Shown: in pieces, positions 18,173 to 28,296 of the stretch
How positions within the stretch are numbered: the stretch's first letter is position 1
Layout: every line of letters begins with the position of its first letter
Assembly (NCBI GenBank): GCA_021325475.1
Contig: JAJPHA010000026.1
Location: 1 to 64,000 of the forward strand
DNA from: Rhodanobacteraceae bacterium
Lineage (GTDB): Bacteria; Pseudomonadota; Gammaproteobacteria; Xanthomonadales; Rhodanobacteraceae
Length of the DNA: 64,000 nucleotides
Direction: 5' to 3'
Notes under the pieces: model-generated
Seen by the model: only the letters and a program-made list of their open reading frames with translations
Told to the model about the DNA's origin: nothing
Database searches by the model: none
Made by a program: the position numbers and the translations under genes

Positions 18173-18283
18173 ATGTTCAAGCCCCTTAAGCTCAAGCTTC
18201 AGTAGACGAAATTCCGCAAGCTGTAGGTGGAAATTCCGTGGTGGCTAGTGGCAGCCATTCTTGATCTACTGAGTCGTATGTAA
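18173..18283 (+). pseudogene. Short frame interrupted by two amber codons, within the IS element
   Basis: From ATG 18173 the frame reads MFKPLKLKLQ, TAG, TKFRKL, TAG, VEIPWWLVAAILDLLSRM, TAA. Apart from the two stops it looks like a small protein with a basic start and a hydrophobic helix. It may be a decayed small gene or chance. The rest of 18059-18329 shows no gene. Confidence 0.25.
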
Positions 18284-18329
18284 CACCCGTGCCGGGTACG
18301 GGCCATATCCGCGCCCGGCACACCATCGA

Positions 18330-18713
18330 CTAGCCGGCAAACCAATCGAGTACCGCTTTCGCCTTGCCCAGCCAGTCCGGCAAGTCTGGCTGTTGTGCCG
18401 CCCGGTATAGCGCTGGCAAGCACTCGCCTAACTGCGCAAGTGCCCGTTCATACGCCTCACCGGTTAGTGGGTGTTCGCTCAACACGCCGCGAATCGCCTC
18501 TGCCGCATCGTCCAAGTCCATTTCTGCGGCAAGCGAGAAGACAAGGCGTACCTCCTCGCTGTGGCTCACCCACCATGTCACGCCAGCGGTCCCGAACCGC
18601 ACGGCGTGAAAATTCCTCTTGTAGAACTCTGGCTCCGCTTCCTCCACAGCACGGAATTGGTTCATCACTGCCAGCGCGTCAAACAGACCATACTTTGGAT
18701 GGTTCCCCGCCAT
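18330..18713 (-). CDS. Passenger protein of the IS element, unknown
   Basis: 127 residues, acidic and mostly helical in appearance (AVMNQFRAVEEAEPEFYKRNF; LAAEMDLDDAAEAIRGVL; CLPALYRAAQQPDLPDWL). No family recognised. It lies between the transposase and the right end of the element and points towards the transposase. Good codon structure and a plausible globular composition argue that it is real cargo. Confidence 0.65.
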   Translation of the reverse strand: MAGNHPKYGLFDALAVMNQFRAVEEAEPEFYKRNFHAVRFGTAGVTWWVSHSEEVRLVFSLAAEMDLDDAAEAIRGVLSEHPLTGEAYERALAQLGECLPALYRAAQQPDLPDWLGKAKAVLDWFAG

Positions 18714-18930
18714 GACTGCCGCCCCTCTCTGCTGGTTGAGGGGCAGGATAGTGCGGCTGGCGGTTCTCAGTTTTTCAGACGGCCTTAATTGTCACTTAAC
18801 CGGATAAGCAAGCGCGCGGATTTGTCCGATTTCGCCACAAAGATTTCATTTCCGCCACTGCCACGCCTACACTCAAGCGGTGGAGACTGTGCACCATCGG
18901 GCTTCACCTGCCGCCCGCGAGGAAGCCGTC

Positions 18931-19347
18931 ATGACCAACCGTTGGTTCTCTGCATTGATCGCGACCGCCGTCGTGGTGAGCGATCCCGCCTGGGCCGGCG
19001 CCGAGCCGCCCTACTTCGATCCCGGCCAGTACACCGCGGCCCTGCACCAGCACAGCCACCGCTGGCAGTTGTTGCCGCTCGATGGCGGCGAGGTGGAAGT
19101 GATCGAACGCAGCCCGGTCTGTGTTTCACAGCTGCACGTTCCGCGTGGCGTGTGGGTGGTGACGCGCGACGAGCAGGGGATTCCACTATTGCTCGCACCG
19201 TCCGCGATCCGTCTGCCCCAGGGATTCCCGGCACCGCTGCGCCTCACCGCCTGCGGCGCGGACGACACGCGCACGGGCCTGCCGGTGCCGCCGATCGTGT
19301 TCGAGTGGATCAGCCGGCACGTCGGTTCGGTGATGATCGATGACTGA
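18931..19347 (+). CDS. Exported protein of unknown function
   Basis: 138 residues from ATG 18931, with a signal peptide (RWFSALIATAVVVSDPAWAGA) and predicted cleavage near residue 24. The mature part has two Cys (SPVCVSQ; LTACGADD) that could form a disulphide. Its end overlaps the GlxA-type regulator gene (ATGACTGA), so the two are translationally coupled. No family recognised; a periplasmic partner of the regulator or an unrelated passenger are both possible. Confidence 0.7.
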   Translation: MTNRWFSALIATAVVVSDPAWAGAEPPYFDPGQYTAALHQHSHRWQLLPLDGGEVEVIERSPVCVSQLHVPRGVWVVTRDEQGIPLLLAPSAIRLPQGFPAPLRLTACGADDTRTGLPVPPIVFEWISRHVGSVMIDD

Positions 19348-20344
19348 CCGCCCGTTCCGCCTGGGATTGCTCGCGCTCGACGGCTGCATGCTGTCCAGTC
19401 TGTCGGGTCCCGCCGACGCGCTGCACGTGGCGCAGCGGCTGCTCGAACTCCGCAGCCCAGCCGCGCCGCCGCGCTTCGCGAGCGTGCTATTCAGCGCGCG
19501 CGCCGCACCGATGGTGCGCAGCGAGACCGGCATCGAGCTCGTCGTCCGACCGCTGCCGCGCCGGCCGCGCTTCGACCTGGTGCTGGTGCCCGGCGTGGAT
19601 CATCGCCGGCCGCGCGACGTGCTCGAACGCCGCGCCGAGCTCGCGCCCGAACTCGAACTGCTGCGCACGCTGCACGCCCAGGGCACGCGCCTGGCCGCGA
19701 CCTGCAGCGGCACCCTGATCCTGGCCATGAGCGGCCTGCTCGACGGGCGCCGCGCGACCACGAGCTGGTGGCTCGCCGGGGCGTTCCGCCGGCACTTTCC
19801 GGCGGTCCGGCTCGAGGAGCAGGCGATGCTGGTCGATGACGGCGACCTCGTCACCACCGGCGCGTCGACCGCGGTGTTCTCGCTGGTGCTGCGCTGCATC
19901 GCCGAGGTCGCGGGCGAGGAGATCGCCCAGCAGACCGCGCGGATGATGCTGCTCGACGCCGAGCGCCAGAGTCAGGCGCCGTACGTCAGCCGCGCGCTGC
20001 TCGAAAAACCACGGCATTCGCTGGCCGAGAAGATCGCGCGCTTCCTGGAACGCGAGCTGCACCAACCGATCCGCGTCTCCCGCCTCGCCGCGCACTGCGG
20101 CACGAGCGAACGCAGCCTGCTGCGGCACTTCCGCGCGCACTTCGGCACCCATCCACTCGGCTACATCCAGCGCCTGCGCGTGGAACGCGCCAAGGCCCTG
20201 CTCGAAACCACGCAGTTGAGCTTCGACGAAGTGGTCGCGCGCTGCGGTTACAGCGATGTGCCGAGTTTCCGCAAGCTGTTCAAGCGCGAAACCTCGCTGA
20301 CGCCGGCCGACTACCGCGAGCGCTTCCGCCTGCGGCCGCGCTGA
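19340..20344 (+). CDS. GlxA-family transcriptional regulator (DJ-1/PfpI domain plus AraC helix-turn-helix)
   Basis: 334 residues. The N-terminal half is an amidase-like DJ-1/PfpI domain (LGLLALDGCMLSSLSGPADAL near residue 8) and keeps a Cys in the nucleophile elbow (AATCSGTLILA near residue 120). The C-terminal 110 residues are an AraC-type double helix-turn-helix (RVSRLAAHCGTSERSLLRHF; DEVVARCGYSDVPSFRKLFKRE). GlxA-type regulators sense small metabolites, often nitrogen compounds. No obvious catabolic target operon is adjacent. Confidence 0.9.
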   Translation: MTDRPFRLGLLALDGCMLSSLSGPADALHVAQRLLELRSPAAPPRFASVLFSARAAPMVRSETGIELVVRPLPRRPRFDLVLVPGVDHRRPRDVLERRAELAPELELLRTLHAQGTRLAATCSGTLILAMSGLLDGRRATTSWWLAGAFRRHFPAVRLEEQAMLVDDGDLVTTGASTAVFSLVLRCIAEVAGEEIAQQTARMMLLDAERQSQAPYVSRALLEKPRHSLAEKIARFLERELHQPIRVSRLAAHCGTSERSLLRHFRAHFGTHPLGYIQRLRVERAKALLETTQLSFDEVVARCGYSDVPSFRKLFKRETSLTPADYRERFRLRPR

Positions 20345-20356
20345 CTCCGGCGCGCG

Positions 20357-21166
20357 TCAGCCCGGCGGCGCGAGCACCTGATCGAAGGTGTACGAACCCG
20401 GCGCGCGGCGGGCGAGCCAGATCGCGGCGGCGAGCGCGCCGCGGGCGAAGATGTCGCGGCTGGTCGCGCGATGGGTGAGCTCGAGGCGTTCGCCGGCGGT
20501 GCTGAAGACCAGGGTGTGTTCGCCGACGACATCGCCGCCGCGCAGCACGGCGAAGCCGATCTCGCCCTCCTTGCGCGGCCCGACCTGGCCGTGTCGGGCG
20601 AACACGGCACGCTCGGCAAACGCGCTGCCGTGGCCCTCGGCGACCACCTGGCCGAGCGCGAGCGCGGTGCCGGAGGGCGCGTCCTGCTTGCGCGAATGGT
20701 GCATCTCGATGATTTCGCAATCCCAGTCCGGCAGCAGTTCGGCGACCCGTCGTGCAGTGCGCATGAGCATCGCCACGCCGAGGCTGAAATTCGCCGCCCA
20801 CAGCACCGGAATCGTCTGCGCGGCGCGCTCCATCGCGGCGCGCTGCTCGTCGCGCAGGCCGGTGGTGCCGCTGACGAAGGCGACGCGCCGCTCCAGCGCC
20901 AGCGCCAGCGCGGCGTCGAACGCCACCGGTCCGCTGAAGTCCACCAGCACGTCGCAGGGGGTGTCGGGATCGAGCGAAGTGGAAAAATCCACATTGCGCG
21001 GCAGCGCGCCGAACACGCGCTCGAGTGGCTCGTCCGCCAGACCCGAGCCGGGCCGCACCAGGGCGCAGGCCAGGCGCGCCTGTTTCGACTCGAGCACCGC
21101 GCGCACCACCGCCTGGCCCATGCGCCCGGCGGAACCGTAGACGACGACGTTGACGAGTTCGCTCAT
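20357..21166 (-). CDS. dapB: 4-hydroxy-tetrahydrodipicolinate reductase
   Basis: 269 residues. The nucleotide-binding motif VYGSAGRMGQAVVRAV lies near residue 9, the catalytic EMHHSRKQDAPSGTAL near residue 155, and the GGDVVGEHTLVFSTAGERLELTH segment (split here) near 205. It reduces the dihydrodipicolinate precursor in lysine and diaminopimelate synthesis. It follows dnaJ by 96 bp on the same strand, a common gammaproteobacterial order. Confidence 0.96.
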   Translation of the reverse strand: MSELVNVVVYGSAGRMGQAVVRAVLESKQARLACALVRPGSGLADEPLERVFGALPRNVDFSTSLDPDTPCDVLVDFSGPVAFDAALALALERRVAFVSGTTGLRDEQRAAMERAAQTIPVLWAANFSLGVAMLMRTARRVAELLPDWDCEIIEMHHSRKQDAPSGTALALGQVVAEGHGSAFAERAVFARHGQVGPRKEGEIGFAVLRGGDVVGEHTLVFSTAGERLELTHRATSRDIFARGALAAAIWLARRAPGSYTFDQVLAPPG

Positions 21167-21262
21167 GCGCCGATGGTAACAAAGCGGCCTGGTGGCGTTC
21201 GCCCCGGCGAGCGGGAAAAATCCATCGTTCGTGCGGCACCGGCCGCCGCGAACGGAGCCCGC

Positions 21263-22402
21263 TCAGCCTTCCGCCCGCGCTCCGGAGGTCACCCGCTCCC
21301 AGAAGCGCTTGACGCCGTCGAACCAGGAGCTCGCGCGCGGCGTGTGCGCGCGCGCATCGTCGCCGAAGCTCGCCTCGAATTCCTCGAGCAGTTCGCGCTG
21401 GCGCTTGCTGAGCTTGACCGGCGTCTCCACCACCACCCGGCAGATCAGGTCGCCGACGCGGCCGTTGCGCACGTTGCGCACGCCCTTGCCGCGCAAGCGG
21501 AACGCCTTGCCGGTCTGCGTTTCCGGCGGGATCCGGATCACCGCATCGCCGTCGAGCGTGGGCACGACGAGGTCCGCGCCGAGCGCGGCCTGCGAGAAAC
21601 GGATCGGCACCTCGCAATACAGATCGTCGCCCTCGCGCTGGAACAGCTCGTGCTCGCGCACGTGGATCTCGACGTAGAGATCGCCGGGCGGCGCGCCGGG
21701 CGGGCCGGCCTGGCCCTCGCCGCTCAGGCGGATGCGGTCGCCGGTATCGACGCCGGCCGGGACCTTCACCGCCAGCGTCTTGGTGCGCTGGACCCGACCC
21801 TCGCCGCGACAGGTCTTGCAGGGATGCGCGACGATGCGGCCGACGCCGCCGCAATGCGGGCAGGTCTGTTGGATCGAGAAGATGCCGTTCTGCATGCGCA
21901 CCCGGCCATGGCCGTGGCAGGTGCGACAGGTTTCCTGCTTGCCGTCGGCGGAGCCGGAACCGTCGCACGCCTCGCAGCGCGCGAGCGTCGGGATCTCGAT
22001 GCGCTTCTCGACGCCGAACACCGCCTCCTCGAGGTCGATCTCGAGCAGGTAACGCAGGTCCGCGCCGCCGCGCGCGCGGGCGCGGCCGCCGCCCATACCG
22101 AAAATGTCGGAGAAGATGTCGCCGAAGATGTCGCCGACATCCGCATGAAAGCCCCCGGCGCCCGCGCCCACCCCATGTTCGAACGCGGCGTGGCCGTGCC
22201 GGTCGTACAGCGCCCGCTTCTGCGGATCGCCGAGCACGTCGTAGGCTTCCTTGGCCTCCTTGAAATGCGCCTCGCAGCTCTGGTCACCGGGATTGCGATC
22301 CGGGTGGTATTTCATCGCCAGGCGGCGGAACGCCTTCTTGAGCTCCTCGGCCGAGGCGCCGCGCGAGACGCCCAGCACGTCGTAGTAGTCGCGCTTGCTC
22401 AC
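21263..22402 (-). CDS. dnaJ: Chaperone protein DnaJ
   Basis: 379 residues with all type-I Hsp40 parts: J domain with HPD ([12 protein letters not shown] near residue 30), a Gly-rich linker ([17 protein letters not shown] region), four CxxCxGxG zinc motifs ([32 protein letters not shown], residues about 145-215) and the substrate-binding C-terminus. Co-chaperone of DnaK. It lies 202 bp after dnaK on the same strand. Confidence 0.97.
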   Translation of the reverse strand: MSKRDYYDVLGVSRGASAEELKKAFRRLAMKYHPDRNPGDQSCEAHFKEAKEAYDVLGDPQKRALYDRHGHAAFEHGVGAGAGGFHADVGDIFGDIFSDIFGMGGGRARARGGADLRYLLEIDLEEAVFGVEKRIEIPTLARCEACDGSGSADGKQETCRTCHGHGRVRMQNGIFSIQQTCPHCGGVGRIVAHPCKTCRGEGRVQRTKTLAVKVPAGVDTGDRIRLSGEGQAGPPGAPPGDLYVEIHVREHELFQREGDDLYCEVPIRFSQAALGADLVVPTLDGDAVIRIPPETQTGKAFRLRGKGVRNVRNGRVGDLICRVVVETPVKLSKRQRELLEEFEASFGDDARAHTPRASSWFDGVKRFWERVTSGARAEG

Positions 22403-22604
22403 GGCCGCCCCTCGCTACGCCCAGCTTGCGCCGGAGCGAGCGCACGCGCGATGCGAACGCGTCGCGCCGCAACGCGCGCCACCGCGATGAATCCGTCGAG
22501 CCTCCCCTCGTTCATTCGGACCTCATGCGCTCCCACCGCGCGCCGCACCGGCTGCCCATGCCGCGCACGCGCGAGCCGCCACCGCGCGCGGCGGCGGCCT
22601 GCCG

Positions 22605-24515
<1,911 letters not shown>

Positions 24516-24589
24516 GTCCGCCTCTCCGAAATTCGTGTTGCGGCTGTCGCGCCGCGCATGCCCCGAAACTGGGGCCGGGGGTCGTCAAT

Positions 24590-25129
24590 TCAAGCGCCGG
24601 GGACTTTCGCCACCGCGACCAGCGCCGGTCGCAGCAGCCGCTCGTTCAAGAGATATCCCTTCTGCATCACCGCCACCACGCTGTTCGGCGCGGCGCCGGC
24701 GGCATCCACCATGCTCATCGCCTGATGCAGTTCGGGATTGAATGTCTCGCCCAGCGGGTCGAGTGCCTTCAGCCCATTGGCCTCGGCGACCTTGAGCAGC
24801 GCCTTCAAGGTCAGCTCCATGCCGCCGCGCAGCGCGGCGACGTCGGCGTTCTCCGCGGCCAGGCCGCGTTCGAGGTTGTCGAGCACCGGCAACAGTTCCG
24901 CGAGCAGGCGTTCGTTGGCGAACCGGCGCGCCTGCTCGACGTCCCGCGCCAGGCGCTTGCGCTGGTTCTCGATCTCGGCGCGCTCGCGCAGCAGCAGATC
25001 GCGCATCTCGCCAAGCTTGTTCTCGTATTCGACCAGCTTGCGGCCGAGCTCGTCGGCGTCGTTCTGCACCGCATCGGCGGCGGCCGGTTCGCTGGCGCCG
25101 TTCTGCGGCGTGGCTTTGGTTTCTTCCAT
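24590..25129 (-). CDS. grpE: Nucleotide exchange factor GrpE
   Basis: 179 residues from ATG 25129. A long N-terminal coiled coil ([40 protein letters not shown]) is followed by the four-helix/beta-wing part with [12 protein letters not shown] and the C-terminal [18 protein letters not shown] motif. It releases ADP from DnaK. The start codon lies only 15 bp after the heptamer array, with no clear ribosome-binding site, unlike most genes here. Confidence 0.96.
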   Translation of the reverse strand: MEETKATPQNGASEPAAADAVQNDADELGRKLVEYENKLGEMRDLLLRERAEIENQRKRLARDVEQARRFANERLLAELLPVLDNLERGLAAENADVAALRGGMELTLKALLKVAEANGLKALDPLGETFNPELHQAMSMVDAAGAAPNSVVAVMQKGYLLNERLLRPALVAVAKVPGA

Positions 25130-25144
25130 GGCTCGATCCCGAAA

Positions 25145-25217
25145 AGTGAGACGCAAGACGTCAAACGCGACCCGGCGGCACGCGCCCGCCGGGTCACGTC
25201 TCACGTGTTACGTCTTC
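25145..25217 (-). repeat. Degenerate heptamer array with inverted arms (array C)
   Basis: Between hrcA and grpE, on the minus strand, 7-bp units AAGACGT, AACACGT, GAGACGT form the left arm and units of the type TTGACGT, CTTGCGT, CTCACTT the right arm, around a GC-rich centre (ACCCGGCGGGC ... GCCGCCGGGT). The arms can pair into a long hairpin. Period and layout match arrays at 5.9 and 49.3-49.5 kb, although the unit sequence differs. Confidence 0.7.
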
Positions 25218-25225
25218 CGGTTTTC

Positions 25226-26299
25226 TTATTGGGCCTGCTGCGCCCGATTCAAGGCGTTCGACAGGATCTGCGCCGTCGCCTGCACCACCGGAATCACGCG
25301 CTGATAGGCCATGCGCGTCGGGCCGATCACGCCGAGCACACCCAACACGCGCCCCTCGACGCCATAGGGTGCCGTAATCAGACTGCAGCCGTCCAGCGCG
25401 GTGAATCCCGACTCCTCGCCGATGAACAGCCGCACACCCTCGGCGCGCGCGCAGCCCTCGAGCAGCATGAGCAGATCCCGCTTGCGCTGGAACGCCTCGA
25501 ACAGCTCGCGCAGGCGCTCCATGTCGCTCAGGTCCTGCGAACTCATCAGATTGGTCTGCCCCGCCACCAGCATGTCGGCGTCGGGGTGCACCGGCACGGC
25601 GCGTTCGGTGACCTCGATCGCGGCGGCCATCAACTGGTTGAGGCTGTGCCGGGTTTCGCGCATCTCGCGCCGCAGGCGCTCGCGGATCTCGCCGAAGCGC
25701 AGGCCGGCGTAGTGCGTGTTGAGAAAGTTGGCGATCTGCTCGAGTTCGCCGGCGTCGTAGGGCCGCTGGGTGGTGACGACGCGGTTCTGCACCTCGTTGT
25801 CCGAGAACACCAGGATGACCAGCACGCGGTTGCCGCCGAGCGGGACGAAGTCGATGTGGCGCAGCGGAAACTCCTCGCGCCGCGGCACCGTGACCAGACC
25901 GACGAAGTGGGTCACCTCCGACAACAGCGAGGACACGCCGTTGAGCAGGTCCTGGGTGGTGGCGCCCTCCGGCAGCTCGCCGCGGAGCTTCTCGACCTGC
26001 GCAGGTTCGAGCGGCGTGACTTCGAGCAGACTGTCGACGAACACGCGGTAGCCTTGCGCGGTCGGCACCCGGCCGGCCGAGGTGTGCGGCGCGGCGACGA
26101 GACCGATCTCCTCGAGATCCGCCATCACGTTGCGGATGGTGGCGGCACTGACGTCGAGGCCGGCGTGCTTGGCCAGCGTGCGTGAGCCGATCGGATGGCC
26201 CTCGGCGATGTACTGCGCGATCAGGGCGCGCAGCAACTGCCGCGCCCGCGCATCGAGCTTCGGGTGCAGGTGAACGCCGCTGTCGGGCCGTTGAACCAT
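25226..26299 (-). CDS. hrcA: Heat-inducible transcription repressor HrcA
   Basis: 357 residues from ATG 26299. The N-terminal winged-helix part (LDARARQLLRALIAQYIAEG; GSRTLAKHAGLDVSAATIRN) and the GAF-like core (FVGLVTVPRREEFPLRHIDF) mark HrcA, which represses heat-shock operons at CIRCE elements (TTAGCACTC-N9-GAGTGCTAA). I see no complete CIRCE upstream of hrcA, grpE or dnaK, so its target in this operon is unclear. A sigma-32-like promoter precedes it. Confidence 0.95.
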   Translation of the reverse strand: MVQRPDSGVHLHPKLDARARQLLRALIAQYIAEGHPIGSRTLAKHAGLDVSAATIRNVMADLEEIGLVAAPHTSAGRVPTAQGYRVFVDSLLEVTPLEPAQVEKLRGELPEGATTQDLLNGVSSLLSEVTHFVGLVTVPRREEFPLRHIDFVPLGGNRVLVILVFSDNEVQNRVVTTQRPYDAGELEQIANFLNTHYAGLRFGEIRERLRREMRETRHSLNQLMAAAIEVTERAVPVHPDADMLVAGQTNLMSSQDLSDMERLRELFEAFQRKRDLLMLLEGCARAEGVRLFIGEESGFTALDGCSLITAPYGVEGRVLGVLGVIGPTRMAYQRVIPVVQATAQILSNALNRAQQAQ

Positions 26300-26332
26300 G
26301 GCGTCTGACGCTAACAACCGCGCCTGATGCGG

Positions 26333-26361
26333 TCAATGGGTCTTGGCCGCCATCTTTCAAG
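26333..26361 (-). promoter_or_regulatory. Sigma-32 (RpoH)-like heat-shock promoter for the hrcA operon
   Basis: On the minus strand CTTGAAA (26361-26355), a 14-bp spacer and CCCATTGA (26340-26333) match the RpoH consensus CTTGAAA - 11 to 16 bp - CCCCATNT closely. The predicted transcript start is about 25 bp ahead of the hrcA ATG. Confidence 0.7.
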
Positions 26362-26737
26362 CCGGCGGCATGGGATACCTGGCGCCGATCCGATCGCCGA
26401 CGCTGGACTTATGCGCGCAATCCCCGTAGGCTTGTGTCGGGGCGCGGGCCCGCCCACGCGCCGGCAAGCACCGGTGCAACGCACGACCGCCCGCGCGGCT
26501 CATTATTTTTCGACAGGACGATGCCCACGCCCGGCGGTGGCCGGTGCGTGCAGTCCGCGGCGAATTGCCTTCCCGCAGAGCGCGGCGCAAGCGGAATTCC
26601 GCGGTCGAACGGGACAGCCGTTCGCAACGCAAGGGCACGCCTGCACGCCGATCGGCGACGCAACGAATCTGCGAACATTTCCACAATGCAACAACAGCAC
26701 TGCGCCAGCAGCCGCCATCCATGACGACCGAGCCGGC
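26362..26737. other. Intergenic region between hrcA and scpA, no gene recognised
   Basis: About 375 bp separate the hrcA promoter from the scpA start. Short open frames exist on both strands but have no family features or ribosome sites. An AT-rich patch near 26501-26512 (CATTATTTTTCG) might belong to an scpA promoter. Nothing else stands out. Confidence 0.5.
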
Positions 26738-27583
26738 ATGAATCCGCAGGCCGCCACCGCCGACGCCGAAACGGCGGGGATCTTCCCGCCCGTTCCGCAG
26801 CAGCAGGAAATGCCGCTGGCGATCGTGCGCGGCCAGCCGGTGCTGGAGATGCCGCAGGATCTGTACATCCCGCCGGACGCGCTCGAGGTGATCCTCGAGG
26901 CGTTCGAAGGGCCGCTCGACCTCCTGCTGTATCTGATCCGGCGCCAGAATCTCGACATCCTCGACATCCCGATCGCCGAGATCACGCGCCAGTACGTCGA
27001 TTACATCGACCTGATGCGCGAACTGCGCCTGGAGCTCGCCGCCGAATATCTGGTCATGGCCGCGATCCTGGCCGAGATCAAATCGCGCCTGCTGCTGCCG
27101 CGACCGCCGCAGGCCGAGGGCGAGGAGGAGGACCCGCGCGCCGAACTGGTGCGACGGCTGCAGGAATACGAGCGCTTCAAGAAGGCGGCCGAGGACATCG
27201 ACGCCTTGCCGCGCCTGGAACGCGACTTCGCCGTGGCCGGCGCCTTCGTGCCGGACAAGAGCGTGATCCGCCTGCCGCCGCCGGTGCAGTTGCGCGAATT
27301 GCTGCTGGCGCTCAAGGACGTGCTCAAGCGCGCCGAACTCACCGGCCGGCACGCAATCCAGCGCGAGGCGCTGTCCGTGCGCAACCGCATGAGCGACGTG
27401 CTCAAGGCGCTGCAGGACGGCGAATTCCACCCGTTCGAGCGGCTGTTCAACCTCGAAGAAGGTCGGCTCGGCATCATCGTCACCTTCCTCGCCATCCTCG
27501 AACTCGCCAAGGAACACCTGATCGAGATCATGCAAAGCGAGCCGCTCGCGGCGATTTATCTGAAATCCCTGGCGCTGGCGTGA
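26738..27583 (+). CDS. scpA: Segregation and condensation protein A
   Basis: 281 residues from ATG 26738. The kleisin N-terminus (FEGPLDLLLYLIRRQNLDILDIPIAEIT near residue 53, quoted in part: FEGPLDLLLYLIRRQNLDI) and the C-terminal winged helix (IIVTFLAILELAKEHLI) are typical. ScpA bridges SMC heads in the chromosome-condensing complex. The frame stays open upstream, but the added residues are basic and unlike the family. The stop overlaps a possible GTG start of scpB. Confidence 0.94.
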   Translation: MNPQAATADAETAGIFPPVPQQQEMPLAIVRGQPVLEMPQDLYIPPDALEVILEAFEGPLDLLLYLIRRQNLDILDIPIAEITRQYVDYIDLMRELRLELAAEYLVMAAILAEIKSRLLLPRPPQAEGEEEDPRAELVRRLQEYERFKKAAEDIDALPRLERDFAVAGAFVPDKSVIRLPPPVQLRELLLALKDVLKRAELTGRHAIQREALSVRNRMSDVLKALQDGEFHPFERLFNLEEGRLGIIVTFLAILELAKEHLIEIMQSEPLAAIYLKSLALA

Positions 27584-27645
27584 CCGCCGGCGACGCACTC
27601 GCGGCGTTCACCCACGCGCCGCGGCCGCAGGCTCCAACCCGGATC

Positions 27646-28296
27646 ATGTTCATGATGGAACCACAACAACTCAAACGCATCGTCGAGGCCGCCCTGCTGG
27701 CTGCCGCGCAACCACTTTCGCTCGCCCAGCTCTCCGCCCTGTTCGGTGAACACGAAACTCCCAGCCACGAGGAACTCGCCCGCGCGCTGGAGGAGCTCGC
27801 GCGCGACTGCGACGGTCGCGGCGTGGAGCTCAGGGAGGTCGCCTCCGGTTTCCGCTACCAGGTGCGGCAGGACGTCCATCCGTGGGTCTCGCGCCTGTGG
27901 ACCGAACGCCAAACCCGCTATTCGCGCGCGCTGCTCGAGACGCTCGCGCTGATCGCCTACCGCCAGCCCATCACCCGCGGCGAAATCGAGCAGATCCGCG
28001 GCGTGGCGGTGTCGAGCAACATCATCAAGACGCTCGAGGAGCGCGAATGGGTGCGTGTGGTCGGCTACCGCGACGTGCCGGGCAAACCGGCGCTGTTCGG
28101 CACCACGCGCGCGTTCCTCGACTACTTCAATCTCAAATCGCTGGACGAATTGCCGCCGCTCGCCGAGATCCGCGAGATCGAGGAACTCGATCCGCAACTG
28201 ACGCTGGCGCCGGTGGCGCCGGCCGACGAGGCCGGCGCGCCGCCGCCGACCGCCGACGACGACGCGACGCTCGCCGCCACGGAGCCTTCCGCATGA
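27646..28296 (+). CDS. scpB: Segregation and condensation protein B
   Basis: About 216 residues from ATG 27646; GTG 27580, overlapping the scpA stop, would add 22 residues not typical of the family. Core motifs are QLKRIVEAALLAAAQPLS, YRQPITRGEIEQIRGVAVS and GYRDVPGKPALFGTTRAFLD. ScpB dimers bind ScpA in the SMC complex. The C-terminal 45 residues are acidic and Ala/Pro-rich, probably disordered. The stop overlaps the rluB start. Confidence 0.93.
   Translation: MFMMEPQQLKRIVEAALLAAAQPLSLAQLSALFGEHETPSHEELARALEELARDCDGRGVELREVASGFRYQVRQDVHPWVSRLWTERQTRYSRALLETLALIAYRQPITRGEIEQIRGVAVSSNIIKTLEEREWVRVVGYRDVPGKPALFGTTRAFLDYFNLKSLDELPPLAEIREIEELDPQLTLAPVAPADEAGAPPPTADDDATLAATEPSA

Larger units (their letters stand above)
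16608..18811. mobile_element. IS1595-family insertion element with passenger genes, 2.2 kb
   Basis: Imperfect terminal inverted repeats of about 22 bp (17 matches; shared core CTTATCCGGTT and TGACA) occur at 16609-16630 and 18790-18811. They are flanked by the same 8-bp sequence GCGCGCGG at 16600-16607 and 18812-18819, matching the 8-bp duplications usual for IS1595. Inside are a full ISXO2-like transposase gene and up to three small passenger frames, with codon use less GC-biased than the host genes. The GC-rich duplication could in principle be chance, but the paired ends make an intact, fairly recent insertion likely. Confidence 0.85.

Noticed and set aside
26300-26332. CIRCE operator upstream of hrcA
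   Set aside because: Only a TTAGC half-like string; the second half GAGTGCTAA is missing.
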